Shown here piece by piece: positions 55,333 through 64,000 of a stretch of 64,000 nt of DNA (the stretch's first letter is position 1; each line of letters begins with the position of its first letter). The translations under genes were made by a program, and so were the position numbers. Origin of the DNA: Mesostigma viride (Eukaryota > Streptophyta > Mesostigmatophyceae > Mesostigmatales > Mesostigmataceae). Location: the NCBI GenBank assembly GCA_009746045.1, contig RPFO01001642.1:231001-295000 (forward strand), in the 5' to 3' direction. A model generated the notes under the pieces. The model was given only the letters and a program-made list of their open reading frames with translations, was not told the DNA's origin and did not search any database.

Positions 55333-58300
55333 TCACGCCACCTGCGTGATGGCGATGGGCGCGGCCTCCGCGGCCTCCGGGTGGAAGTGGTCGTCCACGT
55401 GGGGGACGTCCGCCAGCGGGCGCCGCTTGTAGCTGCGGCGGTAGCGGTCATCCACGCCCGTCAGGTAGAACACGCCGCGCGGGACGTGGTCCACGGGCAT
55501 GTTGGGCGAGTAGCCGCAGTTGCCGTAGCGGGTCTCCATCAGCTCCAGCGTCTTGACAAAGTCAGCGGGGGACACCTGGCGGTTGGTGGTTGGTGGGAAC
55601 GGAAGCATCGAAAGGACGACAGCACAAGAACAACACGCGGAAATCTTATAAATAATTTGTGACTTGGTAGTGACATGCGCCTTGATAGTAGTTAGCGCCT
55701 TGAAAGAGTTGGTCGGGGAAACATGGTTGGTGTATATGTGTGTGTGGTTGTTTGAAGGGGTTCATACAAATGGGCAAAAGAGGGATTTTGTTATGGTAGT
55801 CAACATCATGACAAAGTCGGCCGGGGGTACCGGCAACGAGGTAAGATCGGGGAACAGCGAGGGAAGGACGGGGAGGGCGCTGGAAATGAGGGGGCAGACC
55901 CAAACAAGTCAGCGGGAGTGTCTGCGCAAGGTTGGCCGGTGACGAAAATATCCAGGAACGGGATAGGGGCCATTGGATTCTCCAAATTCTACTTTGATAA
56001 TATTATTATAACAAGGATGGAGCTCCATAAGCTTTTTACTTATTCGGTAACCTACAGAGCAGCTCAAGTCTGCCAACCCAGTCACATTTCATCGCACCCA
56101 TGGACTAGCCACCTTGGTGCGCGGGGCGAGCGGCTTCTCCAGGCTAAGCGACACCGCCCTGATGGCACCGGAACCAACTGAGACAGCAGAACACTGGCTT
56201 ATACTATACTGTACTGTACTGTACTGTACTGTACTCCACTGCACTGCACTGCACTGCACTGCACTGTACTGTACTGTACTGTACTGTACTGTACTGTACT
56301 GTACTGTACTGTACTGTACTGTACTGTACTGTACTGTACTGTACTGTACTGTACTGTACTGTACTGTACTGTACTGTACTGTACTGTACTGTACTGTACT
56401 GTACTGTACTGTACTGTACTGTACCGACCCACACACCCACCTTGGTGCGCGCGGCCAGCCGCTTCTCCAGGTTGAGCGAGGTCGCCATGAAGGCGAGGCT
56501 GAAGCGGGGCTGCGCGTCCTCTCCGCTGGGCACGCGCGCCCGAATGGAGAACATGGAGGAGGCGAGGCCGCTGCCATACGAGAAGAGCAGCAGCCGCTTG
56601 TGGAGCAGCTGGGGCGTCTCGACCAAGTGGACGAGGGAGGCCAGGCCGCTGTAGAGGGAGGCCGTGTACATGTTGCCACACTCCTGGGGAATGGGGGGGG
56701 GGGGCAGGCGTAGAGATGACAAGTCATCGCAAGTAGTTAGGGACATGCGGAGTACATGTTGCCGCACTCCTGCGCGGTGGGGGGAAAGGATGGTGAGGGG
56801 GAGCCAACAGGGTGAACCGCGCCAACAAACTAATACTTCAGGCTTTCACCTGCAGCAGCACAATCCATCATCTACAGGCCACCCGTCAATCATTCGCCTG
56901 TGTCAGCATACACGAGCATTTCAAGCCACCCACCTGCGCCAGCATAGCCATCACAGTATCACAGGGTCACCTATAAATAGCCCGCTCCTTGGCTCACCTG
57001 CGGCAGCAGGCAGCTGGGCTCCACGCGGCGGCGGAAGGACTCGCGCGACACCGCCATGGCCGCCTTTTCGAGCTCCCGGTTGGTGAACGTCTCCTCCTTG
57101 GTCAGGCCGATGAAGGGGCGAAGGGGCTCCAGCTCAGGGACGACCCTGTTGTGATCGATGATGTGTGTGCGTGTGCAAAACCTAGCTCAACGCTGTTAGC
57201 TGCATTCGAGTTGTTTGCTGTTCGAGTTGTTACTCAGCGGCTTGAGCTAAAGGACATGCCGCCTGGCAGGTGCAGCTGCCACGTGTACGCGTTGATGTAT
57301 GATGCGTCCACTCTACCAGCACATTAAAGTATAACAAAAACTAATGTATACATAGACAAAGGAACGTAATAACTGTATATTACAGGAAGGTCCCAAGACG
57401 ATACAAGTAACCCTTTGGACGCCCCCCGTCCGCCCCCCTGAGAAAACATTAAGAAAAACATCAGAGCCCCCCACCTCCCCCCACCCCACCGGCCCATCCC
57501 CAAAATCATGACACTTATTGTTCTGCTTATTATTATTATTATTATCATCGTCGTCATTATTATTATTATTATTATTATTGTATGAGCGATTATCCCGCCA
57601 CGCACTTGTCATGATGCGCGACAAAGTCGTTGTACACCAGCCGCGCGTAGCTCTTCTGGACCAGCTTGTTGTAGGGCGCGTGGAACAGCAGGTAGTCTGC
57701 CTGGTCGAGACGGAAAGGCTGGCCCATGGCCTCCGGCACCAGCCGCGCGTACTTGTGCGCGTACAGCCGGAAGCACTCGTCGAGCGCGGTCAGGTAGCAC
57801 AGGTTGGACAGCTGGCCGTCCACCACGGGGTACTCGGACGCAAGCTTGGGCTTGTAAAAGTCGTACGCGTGCGTCATGTACGAGGAGGTCAGCTTGCGCT
57901 CAACCGCGAGGGGGGCGTCCCTGGGGGGGGAAGGGGGGAGGGGAAACAACCGGACATCCCATATTTGGTTGCGGAAAGAAAATGAGAAAAAGTGGGAAGA
58001 AAGAGGGGGGGGGGGGGGGGGGGATGATAGGAGTGATAAAAGTGATAAAAGTGATAAAGGAAAAAATGACAAGAAGCGAGTAGGGAAAGATCACAGGGGG
58101 GGAACGTGAGCGGGGAAGTGCACAGGGGGTGACGTGGCAACTGAGCCATGGCATCACGCACAACCCCGCACACATAATGGGGAATCGGTTCATGGCAAAC
58201 ACAAGGTAGCCTAGAGATGACCCCTTCTACCTGCCTAGCTAGGAACCTTTCTTTCAAATAAAAACTGAACAGAGATCTGCGCTAGTCTCATTGATGATTA

Positions 58301-61300
58301 AACAGAAATATAATAGCCATGAAACCCACTCCATTAGCGCACTCACTTTCTGAGCAGGCAGGAACCTTTCTTTAAGATAATTAAAACATAATTATACAGC
58401 TCTAGTCATGAACTGATGGAGCAGACCTCATGCTCATCATGAGCATGAGACCCGCTCCAGCAGTGCACTCACTTTCCAATCAGCATCGCCACCGCGCCCA
58501 CGCCGCCTGTTGGCCTTGCGGCCCCCTCGGCGTAGACGGCGATGTCGCCCGTGACGACGAGCGCATAACGGCCGTCGCAGGCGGATGACTCGACCCAGTT
58601 CATCGCGTTGAAGAGCGCCGCAGTGCCACCGTAGCACGCGTTGATGTTGTCCACGCCCTCCACGTCAAAGTTGCCACTCTCCTGCATGGGGTGGGGTGGA
58701 GGGAAGGGAGAATTGGGGAGTAAGGGGGGGGGGGGGGGGATAAACCGGTCGTGCCAGGGCAGAAATATCAGTCATTCATGAAGAAGATAGGGAGATACAT
58801 GCGATAATGAGGCGTGGGTGAGGAGGCATGGTGGTGGCAGGATGCACGTGAGAGCGCCATTCGTTACTAACACGCAAGAAGAAAGGGCCTGGCCAACGAC
58901 CAACCCATCAACGAAACTGACATGAGCGCGCGACATAAGCTGATCCCGTGACACATTGGACCAAGAATGGTGGATGCATCTCCCACCTAGACGAGACATG
59001 AGAATGCTCTAGAGGTTAGATGCTATTTAACCAAGTAAAATAGCATCAGGTGAACGATACAGTACAAGGAACCTACCGTGAAGAGCGACATCAGCGCCGT
59101 CTTGATGGATTTGGACTTGTCGATGAGCGTCTCAGTGCCCACGTCCAGCCGGCCAATCGACGCCGGGTCGATGTGGTACTTGTCAAACAGGCGCTGCGCC
59201 ACCGTCATGCTGGCACACGCGAGCCAAGAGACGCGATCCAACCGATGCGAATAGACATTTAGGTAGCGGTGCACGCATAATAGGGCAAGTGTTAGTGTCA
59301 GCCACCGCCATGCTGGAACGTGCAATCGAGGTGGCTGCATTAGCACGCTCGGCTCACGAGCTTGTCTTGTGGCTCTGGTGGCCTTGTGCTTCAGCGCTAA
59401 AGTCGCCCAGGCAGGTTGCTTAGAATGCGTTAGAATGATAGCCAGGTCGCATACAATGGTACGAGTGAGTGTGGGTAGGGTTCATGGGCTGTGCCAAACA
59501 CGGCCGTTCTGGCGCACGCACCTGGGGCACGCCGGGATGGATTGAGACAGCACTTTTGGGCATACAGGGTGACGTTGTTCACAATACAGTTGTCTCACCT
59601 AATAATAGTAATAAATATCATATAGCAATACCAGAAAATATAACCATCGCGGGGGGCAAGCAAGCAAGCAACCATGATGCAGCCGCCCACCCGATGGATA
59701 CGACGGTAGACACCGACTAAAGCAACTAGATAACCAATTGCGATCGTTGACTGTCACTATTGTGACCATGTGAATAGCATGACCTCCCACCAGATGGAAA
59801 GGACGTCCTCCTGGTTGTAACGCGCAGCGACGTGACTGAACCACCTTCACATAGAAAAAATGACTATCTATCGTCAAGAGGCCACCCACCATATGGAGAT
59901 GATGTCCTCCCGGTCGTCGCAGAAGGCCATCCGGTTCTGGCCGAGGCCAATGGTGTACTTGCCCGCACTCACGCCGTCGAAGTGCTCCAGCTCCGACTGG
60001 TGATGTTCGAGATGTGTGTGGAAAGAGAGCGAGCAACGAGCCCCTTATTTGAGGTCAGTAGCAATCAAAGTGACCCAGCTCCGACTACCATTCGTGTATT
60101 ACGTTGGGTGGTCGCCACAGCAGGCCATGCCTCAATGGGTTAGTAACCGTGGTCAAGCCATCCAAGCGGACCAGCTCGGCCTGGCGTTGGTGGTGGGTCG
60201 ACCCATGGGTGGGCCTGAGTGTGTTGAGTGTGCAACTAAATGTGATGGCCCATGCAGCGGTCCAATGGTGATGGCCTGTCAACAAACGACCATCACCATG
60301 TTGAAGTTTGAGTCTAACAATCGTGAAAGTGCCCCAGCGTTGACTGGGCAGGGTGTGCGTCGGGTCCTATCAGATGGCAACTGCGTTCAACCAAATGCTG
60401 CGGGCCCAACCGGATCGGGTGGCGGGGGTGAAGGGAGGGAGGGGGGGGGGGAGGGGGGGGGGAGGTTGTTCTGGGGGTTCATGATGATATTTAAGATAGG
60501 CTATTTTTCTAATATTTTACGCATGTTGTTAATAGTATTTGCTGTTTTTTAAAAGTTTGGTAGATGTTTGGGTGGTAGCGGGGGCGAATGAAGCATGACG
60601 GGAATGCAGGGGGGGAGGGAAACAGGATAGAAACAAACAGGTAAAGCTTATACAATTTTCAAGAAGGGTGTTGCAGCCATTCAGTCGGGCTGCTGCAGTT
60701 GCATTGGGCTCACAAGTTGGGTTTGCCGCACCAAAGGTTTGCCGGGAATTCTGTACAAATTAGTGCAGATAAGTATCTCCACTGCTAGGATGTTCTAGTG
60801 CAGTTAGTACTAGTTCCCACCGCCATGGAAGTGCGCGTTTCTAGTTGGGGTTCCCTTCAGTTGGATTCACTTTCTCGGTTGGCTTGCTGCAGGTTGAGCA
60901 GCGGACCAAGTTTTACAGCGTGAATGACTGGTCTAGGCAGTCGTGCATGACCATGTAGGCAAAAAATGTATCCGCTTTCCATGCAGATAAATCCTCTGAG
61001 GATGCAATTGAAATGCCACACCAAAACGCTTCAGCAACCAAGAAACCAGGTTTTGACAGACAAGCCACCACTAGGGAAAGGCAGTGAATTCACGTGACCG
61101 AATGTGGTGATAAAACATCCCATGCTAATCCCTTGCGCCCACTTCAGGCAGGTGATTCCAGCCACCGTTAAGGGGACTTTTACTGGAGGTTGGATACGAT
61201 TGTGGAATGAGCAAAAAGGCAAAGTAATGGGCCGTAACAGGCCGTAATCAAGAAGAAATGTTAGATCTTTCGGCCCCACGTGCATCCCGGAAAGCTCGTC

Positions 61301-61852
61301 GCGTTTCCGACACTAAGCGTTACCGGCGGTGGGGTAGCGCAAGAAAGATATTACCGCACACAAAACGCCCGTAAGTAGCAGCACACCCTCTCGATCATGT
61401 ATCACATTTGAGATAGAAAACATCGATGCAGGCGGGAAGCAGATTCGACTGCGCAAGTTCGCTCAATTGCCCTGACAAAGACGCCAGTTTAGTACCGATG
61501 CCGATTCTTTGATCGGGTGCATCGGCCGAGCGGCGGGGCAGCGTATCGTTCCCCTCTGCGCCCCAGCAACATACAAAATGCGCTCCCGCAATCCGCGGCA
61601 ATGCAAATATTACACTGCCAATATCCCAATTTCAACGGCGCTGACAAAAAACGGCATTTACTTTTCGAAGCATTCGTGGTAGCGGCACGCCTGTAACAGG
61701 TGGGCCTAGCACTGCGGCGAAACAAGTATGCCGCACACAAAAGCGTGCGTTCGGAATCCAGCCCCGGTGCTTAGATAGCTACTCACCTGCTGTACATAGT
61801 TGGAGGGGAAATGGACCTCCATGGCAAGAATCCCGACATTGTTGTCCTCCAT
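55333..61852 (-). CDS. HMGCS: Hydroxymethylglutaryl-CoA synthase (cytosolic)
   Basis: Condenses acetyl-CoA and acetoacetyl-CoA to HMG-CoA, second step of the mevalonate pathway (EC 2.3.3.10). Eight exons: 61852-61787, 59996-59890, 59209-59077, 58681-58473, 57920-57606, 57145-56998, 56683-56441, 55575-55333. All phases join, giving 487 residues, normal length. It starts [20 protein letters not shown], the classic N-terminus, with no leader. Catalytic residues by alignment to animal HMGS: Glu84 ([11 protein letters not shown]), nucleophile Cys118 (NACYGGTAA), His252 ([13 protein letters not shown]). Other hallmarks: [45 protein letters not shown]. The C-terminus [14 protein letters not shown] resembles animal more than plant enzymes. 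Intron 1 is ~1.8 kb. It pairs head to head with ftsZ. Core chlorophytes lack this enzyme, so it informs taxonomy. Confidence 0.97.
55690..55935 (-). repeat. Echoes of HMGCS exon-8 acceptor edge
   Basis: The exon start (CTTGACAAAGTCAGCGGGGG on the plus strand, about 55553) recurs at 55689 (CCTTGAAAGAGTTGGTCGGG), 55807 (CATGACAAAGTCGGCCGGGG) and 55898 (ACAAGTCAGCGGGAGTGTCT). A spacing of ~110 bp suggests successive tandem duplication. Confidence 0.85.
56106..56165 (-). repeat. Echo of HMGCS exon-7 donor edge, ~55 bp
   Basis: CACCTTGGTGCGCGGGGCGA + GCGGCTTCTCCAGGCTAAGC here matches CACCTTGGTGCGCGCGGCCA + GCCGCTTCTCCAGGTTGAGC at 56439-56478. It is among the best preserved copies in the window. 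Confidence 0.95.
56206..56423. repeat. Pentamer array (TGTAC)n in HMGCS intron 7
   Basis: About 43 units, with a short block of TGCAC variants near 56237-56265. In gene sense each unit gives ACAG, a 3' splice-site-like word. Tyr/Ser/Thr/Val/Gln ORFs across it are artefacts. Confidence 0.95.
56745..56947 (-). repeat. Echoes of HMGCS exon-7 acceptor and exon-6 donor edges
   Basis: 56753-56774 (GTACATGTTGCCGCACTCCT) copies the exon 7 start at 56665-56686 (GTACATGTTGCCACACTCCT). Around 56849 and 56932, TCACCTGCAGCAGCA and CCACCTGCGCCAGCA copy the exon 6 donor (TCACCTGCGGCAGCA at 56994). Confidence 0.8.
58326..58362 (-). repeat. Echo of HMGCS exon-4 donor edge
   Basis: CCATTAGCGCACTCACTTTC copies CCAGCAGTGCACTCACTTTC at the true donor (58457-58476), about 125 bp into the intron. 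Confidence 0.75.
59785..59822 (-). repeat. Echo of HMGCS exon-2 donor edge
   Basis: CCCACCAGATGGAAAGGACG + TCCTCCTGGT copies CCCACCATATGGAGATGATG + TCCTCCCGGT at the true junction (59885-59914). Confidence 0.85.
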
Positions 61853-62695
61853 GTTGCTCTGCGGCAAGTGGCCGCGGCTGCAGGTCGCTGTGCCCTGGCG
61901 GGAGAGGACGCTCCACAGGCCGCCGCACCACGCCGCGAGAGCGGACTTCAACAACAGAATCGTGACCGAAGTCCTACAAGAACGACCGCGGAGCCGCGGT
62001 CTTATGCTGGTCGGCAATGGAAGCTCGAGTGAATGCACAGGCGTGACCGTGCCACTCTGTCGGGTATTTAAGGGCAAACGGTGCGAGCCCTCGTTGAGAG
62101 CTCGCCCCGGGAACGTGCCCCTTAAAGCGCGAAAAAGTGCAACGTTTGCCGTCGTGCTCACTGCTCAGCTGATGGCCAGGGTAGATGACACGAGCACGCC
62201 CCGCCGGGGACGTACGAAACAAATTTAGTTCAAGCCACGTTCTGCCGGCGGGATCTGTGCGGAGATATGCAGAGATCGTGGTCGCAAGCCTCGGCGCAAG
62301 ATGGTCCCCGCAGCGTCGTCCTGCATCGTGCACTTTTCTGGTTGCAGATGCTCGGGCGGGAGCTGGCAAGCGAGCTACGTGCCCATGCACGGCCCCCTCA
62401 CGGCCCCAGTCGGCCAGGCTCCACTCCGCACACTCCAGCCCGGCGCGGCGCAGGCTGGCATGGCATTTGACCGGCCTTGGCGAGTCCCAGGCAGGAATGG
62501 CGGGCGAACTGCCCCAAATCAAACTTGCGCACGTTGCTGCATTGCTGTCACAGCAGCAGAAGGCTCAACAGCAGAAGTGGGCTTTTTCGCGCGAAGATTG
62601 GCACCACTGGTCCATGGCCGAATGCTTGCTAAATAATATGCCCCGTTGAAGCTAACACCACTTCCCTCAGCCAATTCCACCTAGACAGCAGTAAA
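61853..62695. promoter_or_regulatory. Head-to-head promoter region HMGCS (-) / ftsZ (+)
   Basis: 843 bp between the divergent start codons, fairly GC-rich. No conserved exon and no confident motif; frames here carry no family resemblance. Confidence 0.45.
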
Positions 62696-63074
62696 ATGGC
62701 CTACGCCGTGGGGATGCACCTTCAGGCATGCCAGGCGAAGCAATCCCAGGTTGCGTTTCACGCGCCAGCATCCTACGTGGGCTTGAGAAGCAGTAATTTC
62801 CGGCCCGGCAAGCCCACCAGCCACCATTATGCGCGTGGGGTAGCTCGCGTGCACAAATCACAAGCTGCTAGGCGACTCCTGGTGGTGGCATTAGACAGTG
62901 CGCGTATTAAGGTCATCGGGGTCGGTGGTGGAGGCGGAAATGCGGTGAACCGTATGATGGAGGCAGGCCTTCAAGGCGTCCAGTTCTGGGCGGTAAACAC
63001 GGACGCACAGGCTTTGACATCGTCTCTGTGCCCTAACACCGTTCACATCGGCCAACAGCTAACACGCGGTCTTG
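62696..63074 (+). CDS. ftsZ: Plastid FtsZ, first exon (gene continues past window)
   Basis: Tubulin-like GTPase that forms the stromal Z ring for chloroplast division. The ATG at 62696 opens a 126-codon exon ending at a GTGAGT donor (phase 1). Residues 1 to ~65 ([30 protein letters not shown]) are basic and Ser/Ala-rich, a chloroplast transit peptide. From about residue 72, [20 protein letters not shown] and [18 protein letters not shown] are the FtsZ N-terminal nucleotide-binding strand/loop and T3-region motifs, then [10 protein letters not shown]. The [11 protein letters not shown] wording is closer to cyanobacterial and red/glaucophyte-type FtsZ than to land-plant 'FYAINTDSQAL' (from memory). 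The GGGTGTG tubulin signature must lie in later exons. 63075-64000 is intron without recognisable exons; it has a long C run at 63808-63824. Confidence 0.93.
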
Positions 63075-64000
63075 GTGAGTTTTTTTGTTCCTGAAGCCGT
63101 TGTATAGCAGAGACATGCTGGGATTTCATTTCTGTCGACCGCTTTAAAGCAGCCGTCGGCGGTAAGCCCGGCCGTCAGTTTTGACCAAAGCGTCGTAAGA
63201 CATCCTTATACATGCACATCTGGGCTAGTCGGATTCTTAGTAAAGATTCGCAGCAGCATACAAGTAAATGCTTGCACGTTCCATGTAAGACCGCTGAGTG
63301 GAAGCGAATCCCTGTCGATGTATGCAACCCATGCTGCCGCGTGTCCAATTATCGCGGTGTCTTGATCATCTGTCGCTAAAATCGACGTAATGGTGTTGCC
63401 GGATCTCGATCTTGATTGCCAACAGGGTATGATACCTTAAATGGCATTTTTCATTACGGACCCTTCATGGTGTAGGGCAGACCCATGTACCTCCCAGCAT
63501 CCTTTGATGGCATGACTTGTCTCTGATAGGTGTATTTTCCTGAAGTGCACAGTATCTCTGTGAGGAGGGTTTACCACGGCGGTCGCTAGTGGGTGCTTAG
63601 CTAGCATCCCCAGCACATGCTAAGCCAGATGACCTGTGCTGTGAGCTGTTTGTCTGGCAAAGCCTTCTAACTTCACAGTGGAGAGAATTGATATCTGGTA
63701 CGGGTTGGTACTGTATTGACGAACCTGAATGTGGGCATAAGCGGATGTAGGTAAAGCGGCGTCAACTGTTCACCATCGTGGATTCCACCCCCATGCCCTT
63801 TGCTCCCCCCCCCCCCCCCCCCCGGCCCCCCTGGCCCCCCCTTTTGTGCGGGCAACATGATTTCAAGCCGTAGTGTGGGCCACAATCTGGAAGTGCCCGT
63901 TTTAAAAACATGCCTGTGTATGCCAAGCACAGCTTACAAAGGGATGCATGGAGGATTTCGAACGTGAACTGGGCCTTCTGCTGCTTTCCCTTAATCAAGA

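Noticed and set aside
56114-56767. Tyr/Ser/Thr/Val/Gln-repeat ORFs in both strands
   Set aside because: They read through the TGTAC array in HMGCS intron 7 and only borrow real exon codons at one end.
60016-60552. 178-codon ORF upstream of HMGCS exon 2
   Set aside because: Lies within HMGCS intron 1 on the opposite strand, with no family resemblance and a poly-G end.

Overview
The window is nuclear DNA of a photosynthetic eukaryote, most likely an alga. Almost every real gene is split into small GC-rich exons with GT..AG introns. Proteins with plastid-type leaders occur (an FtsZ and an ABCB half-transporter). A cytosolic mevalonate gene (HMG-CoA synthase) and a plant-type peroxisome biogenesis gene (APEM9-like) are also present. 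Core chlorophyte green algae lack the mevalonate route, so an early streptophyte, a glaucophyte or a similar lineage fits better. This placement is inference; no marker in the window settles it.

Layout. 282-5245 (+) is the 3' part of a nucleolin gene. 6.3-11.2 kb is intergenic and full of mobile DNA: a TTAA-flanked piggyBac-like element, ORF1-type LINE remnants, and a tRNA-derived SINE inside a LINE tail. 12238-13408 (-) is a small divergent SUMO-like gene that no single long ORF reveals. 13.5-17.4 kb is a second mobile-element cluster. 17484-29054 (-) is a nine-exon ABCB/TAP-like transporter. 29942-31369 (+) is heat-shock-factor-binding protein (HSBP). 33164-39466 (-) is the APEM9/PEX26-like peroxisomal tail-anchored protein. 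41588-48420 (+) is a secreted LamG-domain surface glycoprotein. 48.5-55.3 kb is a third mobile-element cluster with nested insertions. 55333-61852 (-) is HMG-CoA synthase. 62696 onward (+) is the first exon of plastid FtsZ, which runs off the window.

I rebuilt each gene by hand from splice phases. All junctions keep frame and restore family motifs: ABC Walker A, signature and Walker B; the HMGS Cys/Glu/His residues; both nucleolin RRMs; the HSBP heptads; and the SUMO-type Gly-Gly. Gene pairs are often head to head (ABCB/HSBP, APEM9/LamG, HMGS/FtsZ) or tail to tail (nucleolin/SUMO, HSBP/APEM9, LamG/HMGS). Most mobile elements lie in the intergenic gaps.

The most striking pattern concerns introns. 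In five of the eight genes, introns hold decayed copies of the neighbouring exon edge, usually 25-60 bp spanning the splice site. They lie on the donor side, the acceptor side or both, and in some introns they are amplified into long minisatellites. I count more than fifteen junctions with such 'exon-edge echoes'. An 81-bp near-perfect palindrome inside an ABCB intron and two arrays that each repeat the 5' splice consensus GTGAGT dozens of times are further oddities.
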